A program made the position numbers and the translations under genes. The notes below the pieces were generated by a model. The model was not told the DNA's origin, did not search any database, and worked only from the letters and a program-made list of their open reading frames with translations. DNA of 64,000 nucleotides from Acidovorax sp. sif1233 (GTDB lineage: Bacteria; Pseudomonadota; Gammaproteobacteria; Burkholderiales; Burkholderiaceae_C), in assembly GCF_019218755.1 (NCBI RefSeq), contig NZ_JAHUWZ010000007.1:62001-126000 (forward strand), read 5' to 3'. How positions within the stretch are numbered: position 1 is the stretch's first letter; every line of letters begins with the position of its first letter. Below, piece by piece: positions 26,270 through 34,763 of the stretch.

Positions 26270-26461
26270 GGCCGGTAGCTCCAGGCCATGCGCTGTGCGT
26301 GGGGGAATGAAGAAGGGGTTTTGGGGCCCATGGGGTGTCTCCTGGCGAGGTCGCCGTGTCGTTCATCGTGGTGACGGCGACTGTAGGGAGACGTGGGCCC
26401 TCCGTGCAGCAGGCTCAGGTCATGGGGGTATCACGGATCGAGATGGCAGCGCGTGGCAGGT

Positions 26462-27445
26462 TCAGGCGGGCGCGCCCTCGCCACCGATCCATGTCGTTCC
26501 GAACCACTGGCCGGTGGCCACGAGTTGGCGCACGCAGTCGGCCACCACCACGCGCGTGGCCAGCGCGGCGGGCGAGAGCTCTTCATCGGGCAGGCTGCAC
26601 AGCAGGTTGACGCGGCGCGCGGGCGCGTCGGTCAGGCGCGCGCACTGGAAGCGCAGGGCGGCATCCGGGTAGCGGCCCATGGCGGCCCAGGGCTGCACGG
26701 TGGAGCCCAGGCCCGCGTCCACGGCGGCCATCACCATGGCGAGCGAGTCCACCTCCAGCACCACGTGCGGCGCCACGCGGTCGCGCGCGAAGGCGGTGTC
26801 CAGCGTGCTGCGCAGGCCGTGCGGGCCGGTGGGCAGGATCAGGGGTTCATGGACCAGTTCGGCCACCGTCAGGGTCTCGGGCAGCTGCCGGCCGCCGGGG
26901 TTGCCGGGGCCGCTGCGCGCGCAGATGAGGAACAGGTCTTCCTCGAGCAAAGGCGCCATCTCCCAGCGGCGCGCGCCGCTGGCCTGGCGCGCTTGGTGCA
27001 GGCGGGTGTCGAACAGCACGGCCAGGTCCAGCTCGCGCGCGTTGAGCATGGCCGTGAGGTGGCCCGACATGCTCTCGACCATGTGCAGCCGCACGTCGGG
27101 GTAGCGCGCGCGCATGGCCTGCATCAGCGGCAGGCCCAGCACGCTCGACGTGGTGGGCGCCAGGCCCACGGTGACGGTGCCCGACAGCCGCGCCTGCTGC
27201 GCGGCGCGCACGGCCTGGTCGGCATGGCGCAGGGTGAGCTGCGCCTCGCGGAAGAAGGCCAGCCCCGCCTCGGTGGGCGCCACGCCGCGCGGCGTGCGGT
27301 GCAGCAGGCGCGTGGCCAGCTCGCCCTCCAGCCGGGTGATCTGCTGGCTCAGCGCGGACTGCACCACGTCCAGGTCCAGCGCGGCGCGGCTCATGGAGCC
27401 GCGCTCCACCACGCGCACGAAGTAGCGCAGTTGTCTCAGTTCCAT
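26462..27445 (-). CDS. tcuR: LysR-family regulator, TcuR-like
   Basis: A 327-residue LysR protein starting MELRQLRYFVRVVERGSMSR, with helix-turn-helix ALDLDVVQSALSQQITRLEG. Its place upstream of tcuA on the same strand, and its resemblance to LysR regulators that sit beside tcuAB, make it the probable activator of tricarballylate use. The frame stays open for about 1.2 kb upstream of 27445 without credible coding. A 192-bp region separates it from tcuA. Confidence 0.82.
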   Translation of the reverse strand: MELRQLRYFVRVVERGSMSRAALDLDVVQSALSQQITRLEGELATRLLHRTPRGVAPTEAGLAFFREAQLTLRHADQAVRAAQQARLSGTVTVGLAPTTSSVLGLPLMQAMRARYPDVRLHMVESMSGHLTAMLNARELDLAVLFDTRLHQARQASGARRWEMAPLLEEDLFLICARSGPGNPGGRQLPETLTVAELVHEPLILPTGPHGLRSTLDTAFARDRVAPHVVLEVDSLAMVMAAVDAGLGSTVQPWAAMGRYPDAALRFQCARLTDAPARRVNLLCSLPDEELSPAALATRVVVADCVRQLVATGQWFGTTWIGGEGAPA

Positions 27446-27517
27446 CGGGGTCCTCGGGGCCGCGGCCATCACGGCGCGTGATGGGGCGGATGTTCGCACA
27501 TTCCGCCGCGACCGGGG

Positions 27518-27587
27518 TTTTGGTCGAAATAGGCCTGTAGCGCTTGATCCATCAGCGCTGGCAGCTACTGTTTTTATAGTATCTGGC
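27518..27587 (+). repeat. dispersed palindromic repeat, copy 5
   Basis: Reads GTCGAAATAGGCCTGTAGCG, then ATCAGCGCTGGCAGCTACTG, then TTTTTATAGTATC. It lies between the IclR and LysR genes. Confidence 0.65.
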
Positions 27588-27597
27588 GCCCGGCCGC

Positions 27598-28413
27598 TCA
27601 CACCCCGCCCGGCAGCAGCGCCGCCAGCGCCTCGCGCATCCAGCGCGCGATGAGCTGCTGGCGCTCGCGCGGCATGCGGTCCACGGTGGATGCCACGCTG
27701 ATCGCGGCCACGGGCTCGCCGGCCGCGTTGCGCACGGCCATGCCGGCGGCCAGCACGCCCTGGGTGGCGTGGTTGCCCACCACCGACCAGCCGCGCTCGC
27801 GCGTGGCGCGCACCAGGATGGCCAGGCGCTCGGGCGTCATGCCGCCGTAGCGCGGCAGCGCCTGCGCGTTGGCGGCGATGGCGGCCTGCATCTCGGCATC
27901 GGGCAATGCGGCCAGCAGCGCCAGGCCCGCCGCGCCCACGCCCAGCGGCTGGCGCGTGCCCACCTGGATTACGAGGATCTGCACCGGGTGCGTGCCCACG
28001 TGGCGGGCGATGCAGTGCGAAGTGGGCCCCTCGCGCACGATGGCGAAGGCCGCATCGCCGCAGGCGCGGCTCACGCGCTCCAGCACGGGCGCCAGGCGCA
28101 TGGCCATGTTGGGCTGGCCCGCGGGCTCGGCCATGGCCGCAAGGCGCGGGCCCGCCACGTAGCGAAAGCGCCCGCGCTGCGCCACATAGCCGCTCTCCAG
28201 AAGCGTGGCCAGCAGGCGGTAGACGGTGGCGCGTTCCAGCCCCGCCGCGCGGCACAGGTCGACCACGCGCGCGCCGTCGCGACCCTGGGCCAGCACGGCG
28301 TCCAGCACCTGCAGGCCCCGGCGCAGCGTGCGGCTGCCGGGGTCGTCGGGGGCTTCGGGCGGGGGTGGAACGTCCGGCAGGCGGACGTTTCGATTCGCAG
28401 GTCGGGAGGGCAT
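27598..28413 (-). CDS. IclR-family transcriptional regulator
   Basis: A 271-residue IclR protein. The N-terminal winged helix covers about residues 27-90 (LRRGLQVLDAVLAQ, LCRAAGLERATVYRLLATLL), followed by the effector domain (LGVGAAGLALLAALPDAEMQ and GVLAAGMAVRNAAGEPVAAI). It is divergent from the Bug/ligase/lyase/SDR operon across about 100 bp and most likely represses or activates that operon. The long Pro-rich N-terminus before GSRTLRRG may be non-conserved. Confidence 0.88.
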   Translation of the reverse strand: MPSRPANRNVRLPDVPPPPEAPDDPGSRTLRRGLQVLDAVLAQGRDGARVVDLCRAAGLERATVYRLLATLLESGYVAQRGRFRYVAGPRLAAMAEPAGQPNMAMRLAPVLERVSRACGDAAFAIVREGPTSHCIARHVGTHPVQILVIQVGTRQPLGVGAAGLALLAALPDAEMQAAIAANAQALPRYGGMTPERLAILVRATRERGWSVVGNHATQGVLAAGMAVRNAAGEPVAAISVASTVDRMPRERQQLIARWMREALAALLPGGV

Positions 28414-28514
28414 GGGAAAGAATTTGTCCGTCGATGCAACCAGCGCGCAGTGTGCCGCAGAGCCACGCCGCCGGGGCGCCCAGACGGATTTTCAGACACA
28501 CCAGGAGACAAGAC

Positions 28515-29537
28515 ATGACCTCGCACACCACCCCCTCTGCCACCCCCGGCACGGCCCCGCGCCGGCGCCTGCTGGCCCTGGCCGCCGCCATCGCCTGCAC
28601 CGCCGCCCTGCCCCTGCAGGCCCAGACCGCCAGCGCCACGGGCTGGCCCGCCAAGCCCGTGAAGCTCGTCGTGGGCTATGCGGCTGGCGGCGCCACCGAT
28701 GTGATCGCGCGGCTGGTGGCCGCCAGGCTCGGCGACCAGCTGGGCCAGCCCGTGTTGGTGGACAACCGCGCGGGCGCCAACAGCAACGTGGGCGCCGAGG
28801 CCGTGGCGCGCTCGCCGGCCGACGGCTACACGCTGTACGTCTACACCATCGCCAACACCATCAACGCCTTGCTGTACCCCAAGCTCGGCTACGACCCGGT
28901 CAAGGACTTCGAGCCCATCGGCATGATCGCCAGGATTCCGAACATCCTGGTGGTCAACCCCAGGCTGCCCATCAAGAACCTGGCCGACTACGTGCGCTAC
29001 GCCAAGGAGTCCAAGGACGGCATCACCTTCGCGTCCTCGGGCAGCGGCTCGTCCATCCATCTCTCGGGCGAGATGTTCAAGATGCAGTCCAAGCTCAAGA
29101 TGCTGCACGTGCCTTACCGGGGCAGCGCGCCTGCCGTCACCGACTTGCTGGGCGGCCAGGTGGATTCGATGTTCGACAACACGCCCTCGGCGCTGCCGCA
29201 TGTGCAGGCGGGCAAGCTGCGCGCCATTGCCATCACCAGCGCCCAGCGCTCGCCCTTGCTGCCGGATGTGCCCACGCTGGCCGAGTCGGGCTATGCGGGC
29301 TTCGACGTGCAGTCGTGGTTTGGCCTGGCCGCACCGGCGGGCACGCCGCGCGCCGTGGTCGAGCAGGTCAATGCGGCCCTCAACAAGGTGCTGGCCCAGC
29401 CCGAGGTGCGCAACCGCCTGCAGGAGCTGGCCGCCACGCCCGATGGGGGCACGCCCGACAAGATGCGCGGCTTTGCCGCCGCCGAGATCAAGCGCTGGCG
29501 CGAGGTCGTCAAGGAATCGGGCGCATCGGCCGAGTAA
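28515..29537 (+). CDS. Bug-family (TctC) periplasmic substrate-binding protein
   Basis: A 340-residue Bug protein. AGGAGA precedes the ATG; the signal peptide contains RRRLLALAAAIACTAALPLQ with cleavage near AQTAS. Motifs are WPAKPVKLVVGYAAGGATDV, VLVDNRAGANSNVGAEAVAR and ADGYTLYVYT. It is the first gene of the operon with the acyl-CoA ligase, citryl-CoA-lyase-like protein and SDR, so it probably captures the acid that those enzymes degrade. Confidence 0.9.
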   Translation: MTSHTTPSATPGTAPRRRLLALAAAIACTAALPLQAQTASATGWPAKPVKLVVGYAAGGATDVIARLVAARLGDQLGQPVLVDNRAGANSNVGAEAVARSPADGYTLYVYTIANTINALLYPKLGYDPVKDFEPIGMIARIPNILVVNPRLPIKNLADYVRYAKESKDGITFASSGSGSSIHLSGEMFKMQSKLKMLHVPYRGSAPAVTDLLGGQVDSMFDNTPSALPHVQAGKLRAIAITSAQRSPLLPDVPTLAESGYAGFDVQSWFGLAAPAGTPRAVVEQVNAALNKVLAQPEVRNRLQELAATPDGGTPDKMRGFAAAEIKRWREVVKESGASAE

Positions 29538-29571
29538 TACGCAACCTCCCGCAACCTCCCCTGCCGCCCCT

Positions 29572-31059
29572 ATGTTCCCCATCGACTTCTTCTGGCGCGC
29601 CGCCCAGCGCTGGCCCGACCGCATCGCCATCGACGCGCCCGAGGGCGCCATCCGCTACGACGCGCTGGCCGCCCGCGTGGCAGCGCTGGCGGCGGGCTTC
29701 ACCGCCATCGACCCCACACCCCAAAGCCGCGTGGGCATCTGCGCGGGCAACAGCGCCGACCACATCGCTGCGCTGCTGGCGGTGCTGGCCTGCGGCAAGG
29801 TCTGGGTGCCGCTCAACCCCAAGAGCACCCGGCCCGAAATCCGCCGCATCATCGACGCGACCGAGCCCTCCATCCTGGTGCTCGACACGGCCTGTGCCGA
29901 TCTGGTCGAAGGGGCACCCGGTGCCCGCGTGCCGACCGCAGGGCTTGCCGACCTGGCCGCCGTGCATGCGGGCGCGCAGCGCCCGGTGATCGACTTGCCG
30001 GACGACGCCACCCAGGCCATCAAGTTCACGGGCGGCACTACGGGCGCGCCCAAGGGCGTGATGCAGCCCTACCGCGCGTGGATGGCCAACATCACCAACC
30101 AGATCCACGCCTGGGGCTTCGACGAGCACGAGCGCTACATCGTCGCCGCGCCCATCACGCACGGTACCTCCACCTACCTGCTGCCCATCCTGGCGCAGGG
30201 CGGCTGCCATGTGGTGCTGGGCGGCGCGGGCGCCGAGGCGGTGCGCACGGCCTTCCGCGAGCGCGGCGGCACGGTGTGCTTCATGCCGCCCACGCTGGTC
30301 TACATGCTGATGGCGCTGCCGGGCGTGTCGCGCGCGGACTTTCCGCGCCTGCGCCGGCTGATCTACGGCGGTGCGCCCATGCCGCCCGAGAAGATCCGCC
30401 AGGTGCGCGACTTCTTCGGCCCGGTGCTGGGCACGACCTATGGCCAGACCGAGGCGCCGCAGATCCTCACCGTGATGCAGCCCGCAGACTTCGAGGACCC
30501 GCACAACTGGGCGGCCGTGGGCCGCACCACCTGGTTCAGCGACGTGGCCATCATGGCGCCCGATGGCCGCCTGCTGCCCACGGGCGAGGTGGGCGAGGTG
30601 GTGGCGCGTGGCGACCTGCTGATGACCGGCTACTGGCGCCTGCCCGAGAAGACCGCCGAGACCCTGGTGGACGGCTGGCTGCACACCGGCGACCGCGGGC
30701 TCATCGACGAACGCGGTTATCTCTACCTCAAGGACCGGCTCAAGGACATGGTGATCACCGGCGGCTTCAACGTCTACCCCGTGGACGTGGAGAACGCGCT
30801 GGGCCAGCACCCGGCCGTGCACGAATGCGCCGTGTTCGGGCTGCCCGACGACAAGTGGGGCGAGACCGTGCAGGCCGCCGTGCAGCTGTGCCCCGGCGTG
30901 CAGGCCACGGAAGCCGAGCTGATCGCCTTTGTGCGCGAACGCCTGGGCCCGGTGCAGACGCCCAAGCACATCCATTTCCACGAGAGCCTGCCGCGGTCGC
31001 CCGTGGGCAAGGTGCTCAAGTCCGCCGTGCGCGATGCGGCACTGGCCGCTACGGCCTGA
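29572..31059 (+). CDS. AMP-dependent acyl-CoA ligase
   Basis: A 495-residue member of the ANL superfamily, starting MFPIDFFWRAAQRWPDRIAI. These enzymes activate a carboxylic acid with ATP and CoA. Motifs are the phosphate loop FTGGTTGAPKGV, the adenine motif GTTYGQTEAPQ, the hinge-linked YLKDRLKDMVITGGFNVYPV and the catalytic Lys in PRSPVGKVLKS. It starts 34 bp after the Bug gene and is followed by a lyase-like gene. The acid substrate is unknown; context suggests a di- or tricarboxylate. No clear ribosome binding site. Confidence 0.87.
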   Translation: MFPIDFFWRAAQRWPDRIAIDAPEGAIRYDALAARVAALAAGFTAIDPTPQSRVGICAGNSADHIAALLAVLACGKVWVPLNPKSTRPEIRRIIDATEPSILVLDTACADLVEGAPGARVPTAGLADLAAVHAGAQRPVIDLPDDATQAIKFTGGTTGAPKGVMQPYRAWMANITNQIHAWGFDEHERYIVAAPITHGTSTYLLPILAQGGCHVVLGGAGAEAVRTAFRERGGTVCFMPPTLVYMLMALPGVSRADFPRLRRLIYGGAPMPPEKIRQVRDFFGPVLGTTYGQTEAPQILTVMQPADFEDPHNWAAVGRTTWFSDVAIMAPDGRLLPTGEVGEVVARGDLLMTGYWRLPEKTAETLVDGWLHTGDRGLIDERGYLYLKDRLKDMVITGGFNVYPVDVENALGQHPAVHECAVFGLPDDKWGETVQAAVQLCPGVQATEAELIAFVRERLGPVQTPKHIHFHESLPRSPVGKVLKSAVRDAALAATA

Positions 31060-31072
31060 AGGAACCATCCAT

Positions 31073-31864
31073 ATGACCACCAACGCCTCCAAGACCCCCG
31101 TCACCAGCCTGTGCACCCACACCCTCACCAGCCTGCATTACCGAGATGCGAACCTGGTCGAGGACTTGATGGGGAAGAAGACCTTCACCGAGGTGATGCT
31201 CATGCAGATCCTGGGCCGCGCGCCGCGCGGCGTGGACCTGCGCATCACCGACGTGGTGCTCATCGTGCTCATGGAGCACGGCCTCACGCCCAGCGCGATC
31301 GCCACGCGGCTGATCTACATGAGCGCGCCCGAGAACCTGCAGGGTGCCGTGAGTGCGGGCCTGCTGGCCGTGGGCAGCTCCTTCGTGGGCACCATGGAGA
31401 ACTGCTCCAGTCTGCTCGACCGCATCGCGGCGGCTGAGGACCCCGAAGCCGAAGCGCTGGCCATTGCACGCCACTACAAGGGCCTGAAATCCCCCGTGCC
31501 CGGCTTTGGCCACCACCTGCACAAGCCCGTGGACCCGCGCGCCTACAAGCTGCTGGAGATGGGCCGCGCCGAGGCCGAGCTGAAAGGCGACAAGATCCGC
31601 GCGCTGGAGATGCTGTCCAGCGCCGTCGATGAGGTCGCAGGCCGCGCCATCACCATCAACGCCACGGGCGCGGTGGCGGCGCTGCTGGGCGAGATCGGCG
31701 TGCCCACGGCGGTGATGCGCGGCTTTGCCGTGATCTCGCGCGCGGCCGGCCTGGTGGCGCACATCGTGGAGGAGCAAGACAGCCCGTCGGGCCGCTTCAT
31801 CTGGGACACGGTGGAGCATGCGATCCCCTTCGTCGGCGGCGCGGGCCAGGGCGGCCCGGCGTGA
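31073..31864 (+). CDS. citryl-CoA lyase / citrate-synthase-like protein
   Basis: A 263-residue protein matching the C-terminal, citrate-synthase-like part of ATP-citrate lyase and the stand-alone citryl-CoA lyases. Those enzymes split citryl-CoA into acetyl-CoA and oxaloacetate. The active-site region is VPGFGHHLHKPVDPRAYKLL, with NATGAVAALLGEIGVP and RAAGLVAHIVEEQ near the end. AAGGAA precedes the ATG. Full citrate synthases are over 400 residues, so this is the short form. It lies between the ligase and SDR genes; in context it may cleave a citryl- or citramalyl-type CoA ester made by the ligase. Confidence 0.82.
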   Translation: MTTNASKTPVTSLCTHTLTSLHYRDANLVEDLMGKKTFTEVMLMQILGRAPRGVDLRITDVVLIVLMEHGLTPSAIATRLIYMSAPENLQGAVSAGLLAVGSSFVGTMENCSSLLDRIAAAEDPEAEALAIARHYKGLKSPVPGFGHHLHKPVDPRAYKLLEMGRAEAELKGDKIRALEMLSSAVDEVAGRAITINATGAVAALLGEIGVPTAVMRGFAVISRAAGLVAHIVEEQDSPSGRFIWDTVEHAIPFVGGAGQGGPA

Positions 31865-32691
31865 GCGCCGTACCGCATCCCCCCGCCCTGCCGCTGGACC
31901 TCTCGGGCCGTGTGGTCTTCGTGGCCGGGGGCGGGTCTGCCGGACCGGGCTGGAGCATTGGCCGCGCTGCCTGCGTGACCTACGCCCGCCTGGGCGCCAG
32001 CGTGTGCGTGGCCGACCGCGATGCGGCCTCCGCTGAAGAGACCACGGCGTTGATCCATGCCGAAGGCGGCACCGCCGCCACCTTCGTGGGCGATGTGGCC
32101 GAGGCGGCGGAGGTGAAACGCCTGTTCGCCGAGGCGCGCGAACGCTTCGGCGGCGCCATCGACGTGCTGCACCACAACGTGGGCATCGGCAAGACCGGCG
32201 GCCCGCTGGAGACCAGCGCCGAGGACTTCGACCGCATCCACGGCGTGAACGTGAACAGCCTGCTGCTGGCCTGCCAGGAGGTGCTGCCAGGCATGGTGGA
32301 GCGGGGCCGGGGCTCGATCATCACGATCTCGTCCATCGCGGGCATGCGCTACCTGGGCTACCCGCACCTGGCGTATGGCGTCACCAAGGCGGCGGTCACC
32401 CACTTCACGCGTCTGGTGGCGCAGCAGTACGCGGGCCAGGGCGTGCGCGCCAACACCGTGGTGCCGGGGCTCATCGACACGCCGCGCATCGCGACCACGG
32501 TGGCGAAGATGTTCTCGGACGCCAGCCTCGACGAGGCCCGCGCCGCGCGCGCCCGCCAGGTGCCCATGGGCCGCATGGGCACCGCCTGGGACGTGGCGCA
32601 TGCCTGCGCCTTCCTGGCCAGCGATGCGGCGGCCTATGTGACCGGCACCGAACTGGTGGTGGACGGCGGCATCACGGGCAAGTTCGTGTAG
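31861..32691 (+). CDS. SDR-family oxidoreductase
   Basis: A 276-residue short-chain dehydrogenase whose GTG start overlaps the lyase stop codon (GTGA), implying translational coupling. The NAD(P) loop is unusual, [18 protein letters not shown], in place of the common TGxxxGIG. The catalytic Ser is in [13 protein letters not shown], and YxxxK is in [12 protein letters not shown]. The C-terminal [12 protein letters not shown] is typical. It would oxidise a hydroxy intermediate or reduce an oxo acid in the same pathway. A 14-bp-stem hairpin follows. Confidence 0.88.
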   Translation: MSAVPHPPALPLDLSGRVVFVAGGGSAGPGWSIGRAACVTYARLGASVCVADRDAASAEETTALIHAEGGTAATFVGDVAEAAEVKRLFAEARERFGGAIDVLHHNVGIGKTGGPLETSAEDFDRIHGVNVNSLLLACQEVLPGMVERGRGSIITISSIAGMRYLGYPHLAYGVTKAAVTHFTRLVAQQYAGQGVRANTVVPGLIDTPRIATTVAKMFSDASLDEARAARARQVPMGRMGTAWDVAHACAFLASDAAAYVTGTELVVDGGITGKFV

Positions 32692-32700
32692 TTCCGCCCA

Positions 32701-32741
32701 GCCCTGTCCCCGGCCGCCGGATGGCCTGCCGGGGACAGGGC
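32701..32741 (+). terminator. strong hairpin at the end of the catabolic operon
   Basis: A perfect 14-bp stem (GCCCTGTCCCCGGC, 32701-32714, with GCCGGGGACAGGGC, 32728-32741) and a 13-nt loop, 9 bp after the SDR stop. No T-tract follows, so it may act as an attenuating or 3'-end-protecting hairpin rather than a classical terminator. Confidence 0.55.
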
Positions 32742-32779
32742 GTTCCTGGCGCCCGCGCGTGCCCTGCCGCTACAAAAAA

Positions 32780-32785
32780 TACAAT
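32780..32785 (+). promoter_or_regulatory. possible -10 element of mnmA
   Basis: TACAAT lies 7 bp upstream of the mnmA ATG in an A-rich stretch (CTACAAAAAATACAATC). No convincing -35. If real, the mRNA would be almost leaderless. Confidence 0.3.
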
Positions 32786-32792
32786 CGGTGCG

Positions 32793-33914
32793 ATGACAGC
32801 ATCCCCCAAGCAGCGCGTCGTCGTCGGCCTCTCCGGCGGCGTGGACTCCGCCGTGACCGCCCACCTGCTCAAACAGCAGGGCCATGAGGTGGTCGGCATC
32901 TTCATGAAGAACTGGGAAGACGACGACGACAGCGAGTTCTGCTCGTCCAACATCGACTTCGTGGACGCGGCCGCCGTGGCCGACGTGATCGGCATCGAGA
33001 TCGAGCACGTCAACTTCGCGGCCGACTACAAGGACCGCGTGTTCGCCGAGTTCCTGCGCGAGTACCAGGCCGGCCGCACGCCCAACCCCGACGTGCTGTG
33101 CAACGCCGAGATCAAGTTCAAGGCCTTCCTGGACCACGCCATGCGCCTGGGCGCCGAGAAGATCGCCACGGGACATTACGCGCGGGTGCGCCAGAACCCG
33201 GCCTCGGGCCTGTTCGAGCTGCTCAAGGGGCTCGACCCGTCCAAGGACCAGAGCTACTTCCTGCACCGCCTGAACCAGGCGCAGTTGTCCAAGACCCTGT
33301 TCCCTGTGGGCGAGCTGCACAAGACCGAGGTGCGCCGCATCGCCGAGGAGATCGGGCTGCCCAACGCGAGGAAGAAGGACTCCACCGGCATCTGCTTCAT
33401 CGGCGAGCGGCCGTTCCGCGAGTTCCTGAACCGCTACATCAGCCACGCACCGGGCCCCATCCAGGACGACCGGGGGCGCGCCATCGGCAAGCATGTGGGC
33501 TTGAGCTTCTACACGCTGGGCCAGCGCCAGGGGCTGGGCATTGGCGGCATCAAGGAAAAAGGCGTGCAGCGCGGCGGCGGCGATCACGCGCCCTGGTTTG
33601 TCGCCCGCAAGGATCTCGCCACGAACACGCTGCGCGTGGTGCAAGGGCATGACCATCCCTGGCTCCTGTCCCACGCCCTGCAGGCCCAGGATGCCAGCTG
33701 GACGTCGGGCCACCCACCGGTTCCCGGCCACTACGGCGCCAAGACCCGCTATCGGCAGCAGGACGCCGCCTGCTCGGTCGTCAGCGCGGCGGGCACGGAT
33801 TTCCAGCTGCGGTTTTCCCAGGCGCAATGGGCGGTCACGCCCGGCCAGAGCGCGGTCCTGTACGACGGGGAGGTGTGCCTGGGTGGCGGGGTCATCGGGT
33901 CGGCTACAGACTGA
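32793..33914 (+). CDS. mnmA: tRNA 2-thiouridine(34) synthase MnmA
   Basis: A 373-residue protein that puts sulfur on U34 of Lys, Glu and Gln tRNAs. It starts [20 protein letters not shown], with the ATP loop SGGVDSA at residues 14-20. The two catalytic cysteines are in [12 protein letters not shown] (about 102) and [18 protein letters not shown] (about 199). The tRNA-recognition segment [11 protein letters not shown] is present. Length and order of domains are normal. A NudJ-like gene, often its direct neighbour in other proteobacteria, is about 10 kb upstream. Confidence 0.96.
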   Translation: MTASPKQRVVVGLSGGVDSAVTAHLLKQQGHEVVGIFMKNWEDDDDSEFCSSNIDFVDAAAVADVIGIEIEHVNFAADYKDRVFAEFLREYQAGRTPNPDVLCNAEIKFKAFLDHAMRLGAEKIATGHYARVRQNPASGLFELLKGLDPSKDQSYFLHRLNQAQLSKTLFPVGELHKTEVRRIAEEIGLPNARKKDSTGICFIGERPFREFLNRYISHAPGPIQDDRGRAIGKHVGLSFYTLGQRQGLGIGGIKEKGVQRGGGDHAPWFVARKDLATNTLRVVQGHDHPWLLSHALQAQDASWTSGHPPVPGHYGAKTRYRQQDAACSVVSAAGTDFQLRFSQAQWAVTPGQSAVLYDGEVCLGGGVIGSATD

Positions 33915-34219
33915 AACACTCGGAATTTTTCCAGCGCAGCCCAGTTGGCGGCGGGTCGCAAATGCGGGCTTTTCAATTGTCACTGACTATCGAATGAAAA
34001 ATTCAATAGCAATTGATGCGAGATATGTGGTGTGGCACCCACAACCCTCTACGTAGATACCGCCAGTTGAACTAAGTTGACCTTCTGTTCGCTGCGGCAA
34101 GTGCCATTTCGGCGGGCAGGGCTCCTAAAATTCCTGCAAACGCTGTTTGAAACCACATGTATCAACCGATGCATATGGTAAACCCTTAGTCCACCCCGCC
34201 GAGGGCCATCACCGGCCCG
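33915..34219. other. AT-richer intergenic region before the cellulose operon
   Basis: 305 bp without a gene and clearly richer in A and T than its surroundings. It should hold the bcs promoter. Visible are a GAAT-GAAAA-ATTC palindrome near 33993-34005, which may be an old fragment of the dispersed repeat (CAATAGCAATTG), and repeated GTTGA motifs near 34062-34080. I could not assign a specific promoter or regulator site. Confidence 0.6.
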
Positions 34220-34717
34220 ATGCTTGCTCGCGTGCGCGCCATGTCCTCCATCGTTTCCATGCCCTCCAGTCCCGAGATCGCCGAACACCTGGCCCAGCAG
34301 CAGTGCACGGTCCAGTGGAGGGGGTTCTTTCAGGCCCTGGCGTCGGAGTTTGCCGCCGCACTCGCGCCGGAAGACCTGCGCGCGCTGATGTTCCGGGTGG
34401 GGGCACGGTTCGCGGCGGAGCATCCCCTGCCGGCGTGCGCCACCCTGCAGGAGCTGGAGCAGGCCATGTCGGCCGTGTGGACCCGCATCGACTGGGGCTG
34501 GGTCCGCCTGGTGCAGGACGTGGCGCAACTGGACATCCACCACAGCCTGTCGCCCGTGTCCGCTGCGTTCGGGCCCGACCACGCACCATGGTCGGGTGGT
34601 TTCCTGGAGGGCGTCTATCAGGGCTGGTTCGAACTGGCCGGCGCTGGCCAGCTCAAGGTGGTGCAGCGCGCGCCCGCGGATGCCTGGGGGTGCGTGCACC
34701 TCCAGCTGGCACGCTGA
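34220..34717 (+). CDS. bcsD: cellulose synthase subunit D (BcsD)
   Basis: A 165-residue protein of the BcsD family, with the typical WRGFFQALASEFAAALAPED, LDIHHSLSPVSAAFG and GGFLEGVYQGWFELAGAG. In Komagataeibacter BcsD forms a periplasmic octamer that aligns glucan chains into crystalline ribbons; in other bacteria it is accessory. It is the first gene of the operon, 46 bp before bcsP. Alternative starts are ATGs at 34241 and 34259; none has a good ribosome binding site. Confidence 0.83.
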   Translation: MLARVRAMSSIVSMPSSPEIAEHLAQQQCTVQWRGFFQALASEFAAALAPEDLRALMFRVGARFAAEHPLPACATLQELEQAMSAVWTRIDWGWVRLVQDVAQLDIHHSLSPVSAAFGPDHAPWSGGFLEGVYQGWFELAGAGQLKVVQRAPADAWGCVHLQLAR

Positions 34718-34763
34718 GCCCTGCGGATTTCGGATTTCTACGTTTCGGCATTGACGGTGACCC

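Noticed and set aside
27545-27560. TTGATCCATCAG considered as an FNR site
   Set aside because: The right arm does not match (ATCAG instead of ATCAA), and the segment is the spacer of a dispersed repeat.
26462-28654. A single large regulator fusion covering the LysR and IclR genes
   Set aside because: The frame is merely open upstream of the LysR start; the IclR gene is read in another frame with proper domains.
33915-34219. AT-rich stretch considered as an attachment site or integrated-element border
   Set aside because: No tRNA gene, integrase or flanking direct repeat was found; a bcs promoter region explains it better.
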